Shown: positions 1 through 8,631 of the stretch, piece after piece | Layout of the letters: each line of letters begins with the position of its first letter | Numbering within the stretch: position 1 is the first letter of the stretch | Assembly: GCA_934178475.1 (NCBI GenBank) | Contig: CAKPQH010000005.1 | Span: 42,218-106,217, forward strand | Direction of reading: 5' to 3' | Source: an uncultured Clostridia bacterium | GTDB lineage: Bacteria; Bacillota; Clostridia; TANB77; CAG-508 | Length of the DNA: 64,000 nt | Translations under genes and position numbers: made by a program | Notes under the pieces: generated by a model | What the model saw: the letters and a program-made list of their open reading frames with translations, nothing else | The model's database searches: none | Told to the model about the DNA's origin: nothing

Positions 1-1
1 T

Positions 2-157
2 AATAAATTATTTTCTATAAACAAACACAATAAACAAGAAGTAGTTACAGCTTTTTCGGGATTATTAGAGCTTTCAAGAAGAAATAAAGTTGTAACTAGT
101 CAAGAAGAATTGTTTGGCGATATAACTGTTGAGAAAAATAATAAAAAAATATTGTAA
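2..157 (+). CDS. scpA: ScpA C-terminus (partial, 5' end outside window)
   Basis: An open frame enters from the left edge and ends at TAA 155-157, giving the last 51 residues. The stretch VVTAFSGLLELSRRNKV followed by QEELFGDI is typical of the C-terminal winged-helix end of ScpA, the kleisin subunit of the bacterial SMC-ScpAB condensin. This is recognised from the family, not from a full-length sequence. No scpB follows, which is unusual because scpA and scpB are commonly adjacent. A promoter for the next gene begins over the stop codon. Confidence 0.72.
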   Translation, partial: NKLFSINKHNKQEVVTAFSGLLELSRRNKVVTSQEELFGDITVEKNNKKIL

Positions 158-180
158 AAAAACAATACTATTAGTATAAT
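152..180 (+). promoter_or_regulatory. Putative sigma-A promoter of the 217 gene
   Basis: TTGTAA (152-157), a 17-bp spacer and TATAAT (175-180). The -35 element overlaps the scpA stop codon. It lies 37 bp upstream of the TTG start at 217. Confidence 0.55.
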
Positions 181-216
181 AGATAAGAAAAACTTGGTTC
201 AAGAGGAGTTAAAAAG

Positions 217-846
217 TTGAAAGCTAAAAATAAGTCAATAATATTTTTTGGAGTATTAATAATACTTTTAGTAATAGGGATAATTATAATTTTTATAAAT
301 AATAAATCAGATAGATTAATACTATTAAATAAAAAATTAAAAAAAGCATCAGATTTTACGTTTTCTATAAAAGGACAAAATACTGACTTTAAATATGAGT
401 TAAAAATATTAAAAAACGATGCTAATTATTGTATTGAAATGTATAATGATAATGACCATACAAGTACATTATCAAAAGACGGATATTTATATTATATAAT
501 ACACAACGAGCAAGAGTATTATGTATTAAATAATGAGGGCGAAACAGATATAAATATATTAGAAAATGCTTTTAGTCAAATAGAAAATAGTAAATATAAT
601 AAAGGCAAAGAAGAGATACAAGGAAAAACATATTACTATGAGGAATATGAAGATATAACAGAATTCTTAATGAATCCTAATGTTCAAGAAAATGAAAAGA
701 TAAAGACAAGATTTTATTTTGAAGGTAACAAAATAAAATATATAAAAAATATCGTTGGAACTGATACAGAAATACTAAATGTTGGCTGTGAATTTACATC
801 AAATAAAGATAATTTTACTATACCATCAAATTATGCTGAAAAGTAA
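217..846 (+). CDS. Membrane-anchored protein of unknown function
   Basis: A 209-residue protein with a TTG start placed by the AAGAGGAG ribosome site just upstream. A basic N-terminus (MKAKNKS) is followed by one hydrophobic helix (about residues 9-27), then an extracytoplasmic domain rich in Lys, Asn, Tyr and Glu. There is no lipobox cysteine, so it is probably a signal-anchor protein rather than a lipoprotein. I do not recognise the family. It appears to have its own promoter between scpA and the UDPGP gene, with no terminator visible on either side. Confidence 0.7.
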   Translation: MKAKNKSIIFFGVLIILLVIGIIIIFINNKSDRLILLNKKLKKASDFTFSIKGQNTDFKYELKILKNDANYCIEMYNDNDHTSTLSKDGYLYYIIHNEQEYYVLNNEGETDINILENAFSQIENSKYNKGKEEIQGKTYYYEEYEDITEFLMNPNVQENEKIKTRFYFEGNKIKYIKNIVGTDTEILNVGCEFTSNKDNFTIPSNYAEK

Positions 847-905
847 TGAATAAGATTAGATATAGAATAATATAATATAATATCATAAAAGGAGAAAATA
901 TATAA

Positions 906-2138
906 ATGAAAATAGAAGAAATATTAAAAAAATATAATCAAGACCATATAATAAATATTTTAAATAAATTAGATGAAGAAAAAAAAGAAGAATTAATAAA
1001 ACAACTAAAGAAAATAGATTTTGACAAAATGGCCAGATTATATAACAAAACTAAAGAAAGTTTAAAGTTAAATGCTAAAATTGAACCACTTAACTTTATA
1101 GATAAATCAAAAATTTCAAAAGAAGAAAAAGAAAGAATATCTAAAATTGGTGAAGAAATAATATCAAAAAATGAATATGCTGTTGTAACAATGGCAGGAG
1201 GGCAAGGAACAAGACTTGGTTTTAACGGTCCGAAAGGTACATATAAATTAAACGTAAATGGAGAAGAAAAATATATTTTTGAAATATTATTAGATACAAT
1301 AAAAGCTGAAAATAAAAAACATAATTCAGAAGTGTATTGGTATATAATGACAAGTGACGACAACAACTATGATACAATTAATTTTTTTGAAGAAAATAAT
1401 TATTTTGGATACAATAAAGATAAAGTTAAGTTTTTCAAACAATCCAATTTACCACTTATGGATACAGAAGGAAAATTGCTTATAAATAAAGATTTTAAAG
1501 TAAAAGAAGCTTCTGATGGTAATGGTGGAGTATTCAGTGCATTAGTTAATGATGGTATGATAGATGATATGAAAAAGCATAATGTAAAATGGGTATATAT
1601 ATGCGGAGTTGACAACATTATGGTAAGACCAATAGATAGTTTGTTTTTAGGATTAGCTGTTGAGAAAAACGTTAAGTGCGCATCTAAATCTGTAGTTAAA
1701 TCATATCCAGAAGAAAAAGTAGGAGCTTTTTGTAAGAAAAATGGAAAACCAGGTGTTGTTGAATATATAGAAATGACAAAAGAAATGGTTTATGGAAAAA
1801 ATGAAGATGACGAACTATTATATGGAGAATCTCATATAGTAAGTAATATGTTTACTGTAGAGGCAATAGAAAAAATAGCAAAAGAAAACCTAGAATACCA
1901 TGTTGCTTTAAAGAAAAATTCATATATTAATGAAAACGGAGAAGAAATTATACCTGAAGAACCAAATTCATATAAATTTGAAGCATTTATATTTGATGGA
2001 TTCCAATTCTTTGATGATTTATTAGTTATGAGAATTAATAGAAATACAGAGTTTGCACCAATAAAAAATGCTAAAGGAATTGATAGTCCAGATTCAGCTA
2101 AAGAAATTTACGAAAAATACTATAAAGATTGGGAGTAG
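906..2138 (+). CDS. UTP:sugar-1-phosphate uridylyltransferase (UDPGP family)
   Basis: A 410-residue protein of the eukaryote-like UDPGP family, whose members make UDP-GlcNAc, UDP-GalNAc or UDP-glucose from UTP and the sugar 1-phosphate. The nucleotide-binding signature GGQGTRLGFNGPKGTY begins near residue 97. Other conserved blocks are GNGGVF (near 200) and the YICGVDN metal/substrate block (near 235). The N-terminal 70 residues are helical, as in AGX/QRI1-type enzymes. GGAGAAAATAT precedes the ATG. The gene is followed after 4 bp by a left-handed beta-helix protein, and the two together resemble the two halves of GlmU. Substrate specificity cannot be read from sequence alone. Confidence 0.85.
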   Translation: MKIEEILKKYNQDHIINILNKLDEEKKEELIKQLKKIDFDKMARLYNKTKESLKLNAKIEPLNFIDKSKISKEEKERISKIGEEIISKNEYAVVTMAGGQGTRLGFNGPKGTYKLNVNGEEKYIFEILLDTIKAENKKHNSEVYWYIMTSDDNNYDTINFFEENNYFGYNKDKVKFFKQSNLPLMDTEGKLLINKDFKVKEASDGNGGVFSALVNDGMIDDMKKHNVKWVYICGVDNIMVRPIDSLFLGLAVEKNVKCASKSVVKSYPEEKVGAFCKKNGKPGVVEYIEMTKEMVYGKNEDDELLYGESHIVSNMFTVEAIEKIAKENLEYHVALKKNSYINENGEEIIPEEPNSYKFEAFIFDGFQFFDDLLVMRINRNTEFAPIKNAKGIDSPDSAKEIYEKYYKDWE

Positions 2139-2142
2139 TAAA

Positions 2143-2763
2143 ATGGAAGAATTAAAAACTGAAAACTTGTTAAATCTAGAAGAAACAATTGCTAAAGGGA
2201 TTTTTAAAGAAAGTAAATATCCATGGGAGATAATTCCAAGTATAAAAGATTATATTCTAGAATTAGGAAGAAAATTAGATAAAAATATATTTGAAGAAAA
2301 AGGAGAGAATATTTGGATTGCTAAATCAGCTAAAGTTTCTCCAACTGCATATATAAATGGACCTGTAATTATAGACGAAGAAGCAGAAATAAGACATTGT
2401 GCATTTATAAGAGGAAATGCTATAATAGGAAAAGGTGCAGTAGTTGGAAATTCTACCGAAGTAAAAAATGCAATTATATTTAATAAAGTTCAAATACCAC
2501 ACTATAATTATGTAGGCGATTCTATTTTAGGATATAAAGCTCATATGGGAGCAAGCAGCATATTATCTAATGTAAGATCAGACAAGAAAAATGCAACTAT
2601 AAAATATAATGGAGAAAAAATAGAAACGAATTTAAGAAAGATGGGATCTATTTTAGGCGATGAAGCAGAAATTGGATGTGGAGCAATATTAAATCCAGGA
2701 ACTATAATAGCAAGAAAAAAAATAGTATATCCACTTACTTCTGTGTCTGGATATATAAAATAA
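2143..2763 (+). CDS. Left-handed beta-helix (hexapeptide) transferase-like protein
   Basis: The frame is open further upstream, but the real start is ATG 2143, just after the UDPGP stop, with GGGAG as the ribosome site. That gives 206 residues. After a helical N-terminus, hexapeptide-type repeats run from about residue 55 to the end (for example AYINGPVIID, CAFIRGNAIIG, CGAILNPGTII). This is the GlmU C-terminal-like fold. Clostridial proteins of this kind are often called UDP-GlcNAc pyrophosphorylase-related. Coupling with the preceding uridylyltransferase suggests a joint role in nucleotide-sugar supply for the wall, but acetyltransferase activity is an inference. Confidence 0.75.
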   Translation: MEELKTENLLNLEETIAKGIFKESKYPWEIIPSIKDYILELGRKLDKNIFEEKGENIWIAKSAKVSPTAYINGPVIIDEEAEIRHCAFIRGNAIIGKGAVVGNSTEVKNAIIFNKVQIPHYNYVGDSILGYKAHMGASSILSNVRSDKKNATIKYNGEKIETNLRKMGSILGDEAEIGCGAILNPGTIIARKKIVYPLTSVSGYIK

Positions 2764-2798
2764 TAAAAAGTAATTTAAAAAAAATTAAATAAAATATA

Positions 2799-2839
2799 AA
2801 AAAGAATAAGGTTTTAAAAAATAAAATCTTATTCTTTTT
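2799..2839. terminator. Bidirectional intrinsic terminator
   Basis: AAAAAGAATAAGGTTTT pairs with AAAATCTTATTCTTTTT. The A-tract and T-tract serve both converging genes (2763 plus, 2843 minus). Confidence 0.8.
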
Positions 2840-2842
2840 TTG

Positions 2843-3220
2843 TTACATACTTTGATTTCCAGGCATAAAGTAATCAATTACACCATATATAAGAGCACCT
2901 ATTAGCGCAGCTACCCAAGATATAGAATATCCAACGACAAAAAATTGAGTAACATATAATACAATGGCCGCTAAAACGAAACCAACAAATCCTTTACCAA
3001 ATGGAGTAGCATGTAATCCTGTAAATTTAACAATTAAATAATCTATAAATGTAAGTACAACAGCAGCAATTGCTAAAGACCAAATATTGTTAATTTGGAA
3101 ACCAGGTGTAAAGAAAGCTGTTATTGCTAAGACTACTGCAGAACCTATTAATCTACCTATTATCTGCCAAGCAGTATTTGCACCTGATTTATTATTTGTT
3201 TCACTTTGAACATTAGACAT
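2843..3220 (-). CDS. Phage-holin-4-type small membrane protein
   Basis: A 125-residue protein with four predicted membrane segments after a short polar N-terminus. The pattern matches the phage holin family 4_2 / YvlD-type membrane proteins, with helix pairs ending in FIDYLIVKF and YGVIDYFMPG. TAGGAGG stands ahead of the ATG. Despite the family name these are usually chromosomal housekeeping or stress proteins, and no phage genes are nearby. It is convergent with the nucleotide-sugar pair. The function is unknown. Confidence 0.75.
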   Translation of the reverse strand: MSNVQSETNNKSGANTAWQIIGRLIGSAVVLAITAFFTPGFQINNIWSLAIAAVVLTFIDYLIVKFTGLHATPFGKGFVGFVLAAIVLYVTQFFVVGYSISWVAALIGALIYGVIDYFMPGNQSM

Positions 3221-3357
3221 GATAAAAACCTCCTATAAAAATTCAAAGATTATAAAAATATTTTGTACATTTTTATAAAAAATATTCAAAAAAATATGAA
3301 TAAAAATAGAAGGCAAGGAAAAAATAAATTAAAAATATTTTAAGGAGAAAAATACAA

Positions 3358-4050
3358 ATGCTAATAACTTTTTTTAGAGCAATTATTTTATATATCGTTG
3401 TTTTAGTTGTAATGAGATTAATGGGAAAAAGGGAAATAGGACAATTACAACCTTTCGAACTTGCAATATCTATAATGATTGCAGATTTAGCTTCTACTCC
3501 AATGACTGATGTAGGAATACCAATTCAAAATGGAATTATTCCAATATTAGGATTATTAATAATGCATTTATTAATAGCATTAATTAATACAAAAAGCATA
3601 AAAGCCAGAGAAATTATATGTGGAAAACCAAGAATCTTAATATATAGAGGAAAAATAGATGAAGAAGCTTTAAAAAAAGAAAGATTTACAATAAATGAGC
3701 TTCAAGAAAGATTAAGAGACAAAGATGTTGTAAATATTGGAGATATAGAATATGCAATCTTAGAAACAAGTGGACAAGTAACAATTATAGAAAAACCAAA
3801 TAAACGAAAGGTAATAGTTGAAGATTTAAATATTGAACCGGAATATGAAGGAATTCCATATGATTTAGTTATAGATGGAGTAATAATGGAAGAAAACCTA
3901 AAAATATTAAATAAAGATTATATATGGCTTAAAGAACAAGTAAATAAATTCAATTTTCTTCCCGAAGAAGCTTTATTAGTAACTATTGATGGAAAAGGAA
4001 AAATCTTTTGTCAGAAAAAAGAAAAAAAGAAAGGTAAAAATAAGAAATGA
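3358..4050 (+). CDS. DUF421 (YetF-like) membrane protein
   Basis: A 230-residue protein with three N-terminal membrane helices carrying the family signature RLMGKREIGQLQPFELAISI, then a cytoplasmic DUF421 domain (about 80-215) and a Lys-rich tail. Family members such as B. subtilis YetF-type proteins affect spore germination or membrane physiology, but the biochemical role is not established. AAGGAG precedes the ATG. It overlaps the next gene by 4 bp, a usual pairing in clostridia. Confidence 0.85.
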   Translation: MLITFFRAIILYIVVLVVMRLMGKREIGQLQPFELAISIMIADLASTPMTDVGIPIQNGIIPILGLLIMHLLIALINTKSIKAREIICGKPRILIYRGKIDEEALKKERFTINELQERLRDKDVVNIGDIEYAILETSGQVTIIEKPNKRKVIVEDLNIEPEYEGIPYDLVIDGVIMEENLKILNKDYIWLKEQVNKFNFLPEEALLVTIDGKGKIFCQKKEKKKGKNKK

Positions 4051-4427
4051 AAGAAACTTTGATTTCAATAAGTATAATTATAGTTATATTTTTTTTAGAT
4101 ATAATGATGCAAAAATATACAGAAAAAGTTGTATCAACAATGAATAACTATATAAATGATTTAAAGACAGATATAAGAGATGAAAATTATAGTAAATTAG
4201 ACCAAAATATTAATGATATGAATGATAAATGGGATGAATTTAAAAATGTACTTTCAGTATATATAGAACATGATGAATTAGAAAAAGTAGAAACATATTT
4301 AGCAGGATATAAAAGTTACGTTGAAACACATGATAAGGATATGGCATTAAGCGATTTAGACAAGACAGAATTCATATTAGAACATATTTCAAATAAATAT
4401 AAATTTACAATTGAAAATATTATTTAA
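4047..4427 (+). CDS. DUF4363 family protein
   Basis: A 126-residue protein with one N-terminal membrane helix and a helical extracytoplasmic domain (WDEFKNVLSVYIEHDELEKVETYL), typical of DUF4363. It starts inside the end of the DUF421 gene, so the two are translationally coupled. DUF421-DUF4363 pairs recur in spore-forming clostridia and here they directly precede the sigma-F operon. The molecular function is unknown. Confidence 0.75.
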   Translation: MKETLISISIIIVIFFLDIMMQKYTEKVVSTMNNYINDLKTDIRDENYSKLDQNINDMNDKWDEFKNVLSVYIEHDELEKVETYLAGYKSYVETHDKDMALSDLDKTEFILEHISNKYKFTIENII

Positions 4428-4534
4428 AAAAATTTATTAAAAACGCATGAAATGACAACTTTTTCATAAATCGTGATATAAAATCATAATGTATTTTAAG
4501 GACAAGATATAAAAAATATGCGAAGGAGGAATTT

Positions 4535-4888
4535 ATGGAAAGTAAGTATTACGAAAAAAGAAAGCTTTTAGTATTTAAAATTACTGAAGAAATTGATGAA
4601 TGTAGTGTAAAAAAGATAAGGAGGAGAGCGGATTATGAGATTCAAAGATTCATGCCTAAAAGAGTTATATTTGATTTTGATTACGTTACTTTCATGGACA
4701 GCGCAGGAATCGGAATGATTATTGGAAGGTACAAAGAAACAGTAATATGCGGTGGAGTCATGCAGCTTGCTAATTTAAATGATTCTGTAAAGAAGATATT
4801 TGAAATGAGTGGTGTTTTAAAACTAATTGGACAAGTTGATATAAACGAACTTGCAGCTGTAGCAAATGAGGAGGTGGTTAATTTATGA
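4535..4888 (+). CDS. spoIIAA: Anti-sigma F factor antagonist SpoIIAA
   Basis: A 117-residue STAS-domain protein. The conserved phosphorylation site is Ser56 in FMDSAGIGM. Unphosphorylated SpoIIAA releases sigma-F from SpoIIAB in the forespore, and SpoIIAB phosphorylates it to reset the switch. GAAGGAGG lies ahead of the ATG. It overlaps spoIIAB by 4 bp and is the first gene of a canonical spoIIA operon. A clear sigma-H promoter was not found upstream. ATGACA (4452) and TATAAAAT (4477) are the closest promoter-like words, with a long 19-bp spacer. Confidence 0.95.
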   Translation: MESKYYEKRKLLVFKITEEIDECSVKKIRRRADYEIQRFMPKRVIFDFDYVTFMDSAGIGMIIGRYKETVICGGVMQLANLNDSVKKIFEMSGVLKLIGQVDINELAAVANEEVVNL

Positions 4889-5379
4889 GTAATATAAATG
4901 ATAATGAAATGAATTTGGAATTTATAAGTAAATCAAACAATGAAGCTTTTGCTAGAATTACAGTTGCAGCTTTTGTTGCACAATTAGATCCTACGATTGA
5001 AGAAATTTCTGATATCAAAACAGCTGTATCAGAAGCAGTAACAAATAGTATAGTACATGGATACGAAGATAAAACAGGATTAATACATATTAATTGCAAA
5101 ATACATAAAAACGAAATTTTAATTTCAATTTCAGACAATGGAAAAGGAATAGACAACATAGAACTTGCAAAACAACCACTTTATACAACTAAACCTAATT
5201 TAGAAAGATCAGGAATGGGATTTACCATAATGGAAAGCTTTATGGATGAATTACATATTGAATCTATATTAGGATTAGGAACAAAAGTAACAATGAAAAA
5301 AATAATAAAACCAAACATAGAAGAAGAATTAGATGATAGTAATTTAGTAACTTTAGAAGAAGCTTTGAGAGGTGAGTAA
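4885..5379 (+). CDS. spoIIAB: Anti-sigma F factor SpoIIAB (serine kinase)
   Basis: A 164-residue GHKL-fold kinase. The N-box is at SEAVTNSIVHGY (Glu50, Asn54), the G1 motif DNGKGI at about 84-89, and the G2 motif RSGMGFTIM near 110. It binds and inhibits sigma-F with ATP and phosphorylates SpoIIAA. The C-terminus is about 15-20 residues longer than the B. subtilis protein (tail TLEEALRGE). It is coupled by overlap with spoIIAA and ends 2 bp before the sigF start. Confidence 0.95.
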   Translation: MSNINDNEMNLEFISKSNNEAFARITVAAFVAQLDPTIEEISDIKTAVSEAVTNSIVHGYEDKTGLIHINCKIHKNEILISISDNGKGIDNIELAKQPLYTTKPNLERSGMGFTIMESFMDELHIESILGLGTKVTMKKIIKPNIEEELDDSNLVTLEEALRGE

Positions 5380-5381
5380 AG

Positions 5382-6107
5382 TTGCAAGAAATTATTACTA
5401 AAAGAATTCTTAAAGCACAAAATGGAGATAAAGAAGAATTAGCTAAATTAGTAGAAGAAAATCAAGGGCTTATTTGGAGCATATCGAAAAGATTTTTTGG
5501 AAGAGGATATGATAAAGAAGATATTTACCAAATTGCAAATATGGGATTGATAAAAGCAATAAGAAGATTTGATACAAATTTTGATGTGCAACTTTCTACA
5601 TATGCAGTTCCATATATAATGGGAGAAATAAAAAGATTTTTAAGAGATGATGGACCTGTAAAAGTTAGTAGAGGACTTAAAGATTTAAATGTCAAAATAT
5701 CAGAAATACAAAAAGAATATCAAAAGCAAGGAAAAGAAATCAACTTAATAGAAATGTCAAAAATACTAAAAATACCAAAAGAAGAAATTATTTTAGCAAT
5801 AGAGTCAAACAAAAAAACAGAATCATTAGAAAACGCCTTTTATAAAGATAACAAAACTGATAAATCTATTAATATTTTAGAAAAAATCTCAACTAATATT
5901 GATGAAGCAAGCATAATTTCAGATAAAATAACTATACATAAATTAATAGACAATTTAAACGATAGAGATAAGCAAATTGTATTATTAAGATTTTACAAAG
6001 ATAAAACCCAAACTCAAGTTTCGAAAATCCTAGGAATTTCACAAGTGCAAGTTTCAAGAATTGAAAAGAAAATCTTAAGTAATATGAAAAAAGAATTAGT
6101 CTCATAA
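5382..6107 (+). CDS. sigF: RNA polymerase sigma-F factor
   Basis: A 241-residue sigma-70 family protein with region 2 (ANMGLIKAIRRFD, LSTYAVPYIMGEIKRFLRD), region 3 and a region 4 helix-turn-helix (QTQVSKILGISQVQVSRIEKK). Position after spoIIAB identifies it as the forespore-specific sigma-F. The start is TTG 5382, preceded by GAGAGGTGAG. It sits within 2 bp of spoIIAB and 12 bp before spoIID. Confidence 0.95.
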   Translation: MQEIITKRILKAQNGDKEELAKLVEENQGLIWSISKRFFGRGYDKEDIYQIANMGLIKAIRRFDTNFDVQLSTYAVPYIMGEIKRFLRDDGPVKVSRGLKDLNVKISEIQKEYQKQGKEINLIEMSKILKIPKEEIILAIESNKKTESLENAFYKDNKTDKSINILEKISTNIDEASIISDKITIHKLIDNLNDRDKQIVLLRFYKDKTQTQVSKILGISQVQVSRIEKKILSNMKKELVS

Positions 6108-6119
6108 AAGGAGTAAATT

Positions 6120-7130
6120 TTGAAAAGAAAATACATATTTTTTTTATTAATAGTAATTATAATTTTTATTTTACCATCAATTTTAACTAAAAAAAAGAAA
6201 AATATCTTTGCCGTTAGTGCTGAAAATAACAATCAAGAAGAAACTTCAGAAGTATATCCAGAATATGATTATTCAAAATATTCTACAATTAATTTATTTC
6301 ATTCACAATCTGAAACAATAGAAAATTTACCAATTGATGAATATTTGTATGGAGTTGTATCTAGCGAAATGCCAGCTAGTTATGAGATGGAAGCTCTTAA
6401 AGCACAAGCTATTGTTGCAAGAACATATACAATATATCAAATTATAAATAGTAGTAAACATGGAGAGAATACAATTTGTGATAATTATGCTTGTTGTCAA
6501 GCATGGATATCTAAAGATGAAAGAATGAGCAGGTGGAATGAAAACGAAGCAGAGAGCAATTGGAAAAAAATTTGTGATGCAGTAGATAGTACAAAAGGAA
6601 AGATAATTACTTATGAAAATAATCCCATTGATGCTTTTTTTCATTCTAATAGTGGAGGAATAACAGAAACAGCGACAGATGTATGGGGAGGAAAGAATTT
6701 TCCGTATTTACAAGTTGTAGAAACTTCAGGAGAAGATGGATATAATCAATATAGTTCAGAAGTAATATTAAGCAAAGAGGAATTATTGAGCAAAATCAAA
6801 GATAAATATCCAGAGGTTCAGATTGACTTTAATAATGAAAATGAAATTCAAATACTAGAATATACACAAAGTGGAAGAGTAAAAACTATTAAATTTGGAA
6901 ATATAAATATGTCTGGAACTGAAGCAAGAAGTTTGTTTGGGCTTAAATCAACCAAATTTACATATAAAATAGATAATAACAACATATCATTTCAAGTAAC
7001 AGGATATGGACATGGAGTTGGTATGAGTCAAACAGGAGCTGATAGCATGGCAAAAAGTGGAGCTACAGCAGAAGATATAATAAAACATTTTTATACAAAT
7101 GTTGAAATAAAATATGTTAATGAATTATAG
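6120..7130 (+). CDS. spoIID: Stage II sporulation protein D (SpoIID/LytB)
   Basis: A 336-residue protein with one N-terminal membrane helix and a SpoIID domain. Conserved blocks include YLYGVVSSEMPASYEMEALK, AQAIVARTYT, the Ser-rich HSNSGGITE, and the C-terminal GYGHGVGMSQTGADSMAKSG. SpoIID is a lytic transglycosylase that degrades septal peptidoglycan during engulfment with SpoIIP/SpoIIM. The TTG start follows AAAAGGAG. It is unusual that spoIID directly follows sigF in what may be one transcription unit, because elsewhere it is a separate sigma-E gene. No sigma-E promoter with sensible spacing was seen. Confidence 0.92.
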   Translation: MKRKYIFFLLIVIIIFILPSILTKKKKNIFAVSAENNNQEETSEVYPEYDYSKYSTINLFHSQSETIENLPIDEYLYGVVSSEMPASYEMEALKAQAIVARTYTIYQIINSSKHGENTICDNYACCQAWISKDERMSRWNENEAESNWKKICDAVDSTKGKIITYENNPIDAFFHSNSGGITETATDVWGGKNFPYLQVVETSGEDGYNQYSSEVILSKEELLSKIKDKYPEVQIDFNNENEIQILEYTQSGRVKTIKFGNINMSGTEARSLFGLKSTKFTYKIDNNNISFQVTGYGHGVGMSQTGADSMAKSGATAEDIIKHFYTNVEIKYVNEL

Positions 7131-7141
7131 TATAAATAAGG

Positions 7142-7176
7142 TTGTAATATTAAATTATTGCAATTTTATTTTAACA
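7142..7176 (+). terminator. Intrinsic terminator after spoIID
   Basis: TTGTAATA (7142-7149) pairs with TATTGCAA (7156-7163), one G-U pair, followed by TTTTATTTT. Confidence 0.6.
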
Positions 7177-7224
7177 AAACGTTAGTATAAACTTTTAGTA
7201 GGAAAAATTTAAGAAAAAAATTGA

Positions 7225-7293
7225 ATAAGAGATACCAATTTGATAGAATATTTTTAACGAAAAAAAATAATATTCGAAGGAGGTATCTCTTAT
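7225..7293 (+). promoter_or_regulatory. Long hairpin covering ribosome site and start codon
   Basis: ATAAGAGATACC (7225-7236) is perfectly complementary to GGTATCTCTTAT (7282-7293). The right arm includes part of the GGAGG (7279-7283) and the first bases of ATG 7292. An inner stem pairs GAATATT with AATATTC. Folding would hide the translation start of the methyltransferase remnant that follows. Confidence 0.55.
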
Positions 7294-7888
7294 GTATTCA
7301 ATTATACAAAAGATTTATGAAAAAACAACAAAATTTTAAAAGAAGGATTAAAAAATGTGCAAATCATTATTGCAAAATACTAAATAAAAGTATAAAATTT
7401 AAAATAATGGATGTTATCTATATGACTTTTGAAAAAGAATCGTTTGATATAGCTTTTTTTCTTATAATGGTCTAACAGGAATTCCCACACAAGAAAAAAG
7501 GTTAAAAGTTTTGAATGATGTATATAGGGTTTTAAAAAATAATGGATATTTTATATTTACAGCACATGATAGAAATGAAGACGTGTTAAGTAAGACTTTT
7601 GGGGAAAAAGAGGAAGAACGTTGGAAACAAGGAAAAAACAATCCTTTCTTATATGAGTATGGAGATGTCTTAACTGATCATGAAGGTAAAAAAGAGTTTT
7701 TGCATTATTACAGCTACGAAGAAATGAAAAGCTTTATAGAAAAAATAAAATTCCATATTGTTGAAACAGCTAAGAGAGAAGATATTATTAATGAAATCGA
7801 AATTGTAAAAAAATTTGCAAAAGAAACTTATTTTTGGGTATTAAAAATTAATAAAGGATTTAGAAAATATAATGAAATTAGAAAATAA
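7292..7888 (+). pseudogene. SAM-dependent methyltransferase remnant
   Basis: A class I methyltransferase in pieces. From ATG 7292 (GGAGG site) the frame reads MYSIIQKIYEKTTKF and stops. A second frame then carries MDVIYMTFEKESFDIAFF, the motif-II/III region of a Methyltransf_11-like domain. After a run of T near 7452-7458 the original frame resumes with SYNGLTGIPTQEKRL and LNDVYRVLKNNGYFIFTAHDR, the post-III strand. The glycine-rich SAM-binding motif I is missing. A substrate is not inferable. The tail overlaps the next gene by 17 bp. Confidence 0.75.
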
Positions 7889-8525
7889 AAATTTTGAAAT
7901 AGAATTTATAGATAGAGATTGTACAATATACGATCAAAAATTTATAAGAAATTTATATAATAAAATAAACCAGGAAAAGAAAAAATTATTAAACATTTTA
8001 CAGATAAAAGATTGCCGTAAAGTAAAAATAAAATTATATAAAGAAAAAGAAAGATTTATAAATGATATAAAAAAATTTTATGAAGAATACGATATTCCAG
8101 TATACTGCAGAGGAACAATACAAGAAGGGATTATATATTTTTTAGTAAATACAGAACTGAAAGAAAATACATATATATATGAATTGGAATTGAGAAAAGT
8201 AGTTCATGAATATATACATATTTTATATGAAGAGTATATACTATGCGGTAAAAAAAGGATAACTTGGGTAGATGAAGGAATTGCGTTAAATTTGTCAAGA
8301 GAGAGAGGCAAATTTATAAAAGAAAGATTTCCAATTTTAGAAAAAGGATTAAATAAAATTAATTTAAATGAATTATCACATGAAAATCAAACATTTATGA
8401 ATGAAAAAGTTAACGGATATGATATTTCATATCTTACAATTAAATATTTGATAGAGACACTAACAAAAGAAGAATTTAATAAATTGATAAGAAATAATGA
8501 AGAATTAGAAAAAATACGGAAATGA
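7872..8525 (+). CDS. Gluzincin-type metallopeptidase-like protein, 3' frameshift
   Basis: A 217-residue protein without signal peptide. HEYIH (residues 112-116) is an HExxH zinc motif, and WVDEG supplies the likely third ligand Glu135, the arrangement of the MA clan (gluzincins, peptidase_MA-like). In the A-run at 8511-8517 a one-base shift opens a different end: KYGNEIWKK, then VKEYFNKK and a stop at 8563-8565. That tail reads like the natural C-terminus, so the gene probably once ended there. Loss of about 12 terminal residues may not abolish function. Its substrate is unknown. Confidence 0.65.
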   Translation: MKLENKNFEIEFIDRDCTIYDQKFIRNLYNKINQEKKKLLNILQIKDCRKVKIKLYKEKERFINDIKKFYEEYDIPVYCRGTIQEGIIYFLVNTELKENTYIYELELRKVVHEYIHILYEEYILCGKKRITWVDEGIALNLSRERGKFIKERFPILEKGLNKINLNELSHENQTFMNEKVNGYDISYLTIKYLIETLTKEEFNKLIRNNEELEKIRK

Positions 8526-8573
8526 AATATGGAAAAAAGTAAAAGAATATTTTAATAAAAAGTAATATAAAAG

Positions 8574-8602
8574 TTGAAAGAAAATATTTTTTTTGATATA
8601 AT
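8574..8602 (+). promoter_or_regulatory. Sigma-A-type promoter
   Basis: TTGAAA (8574-8579), 17-bp spacer, TATAAT (8597-8602). It lies 29 bp before the ATG at 8632. Confidence 0.7.
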
Positions 8603-8631
8603 AAAAATGGATTAAATAAAAGGAGTAGTAT

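Noticed and set aside
938..1366. Long open frame on the minus strand opposite the UDPGP gene, and similar antisense frames elsewhere
   Set aside because: They lie exactly opposite well-supported genes, lack ribosome sites, and have Phe/Ser/Leu-rich products typical of the complement of AT-rich Lys/Glu codons.
2843..3220. Holin-family gene as a sign of a prophage
   Set aside because: No phage structural, lysis or integrase genes are near. This family is common in chromosomes outside phages.
4441..4534. Sigma-H promoter before spoIIAA
   Set aside because: Expected by analogy, but no AGGAWWT and GAAT pair at 11-13 bp spacing was found.
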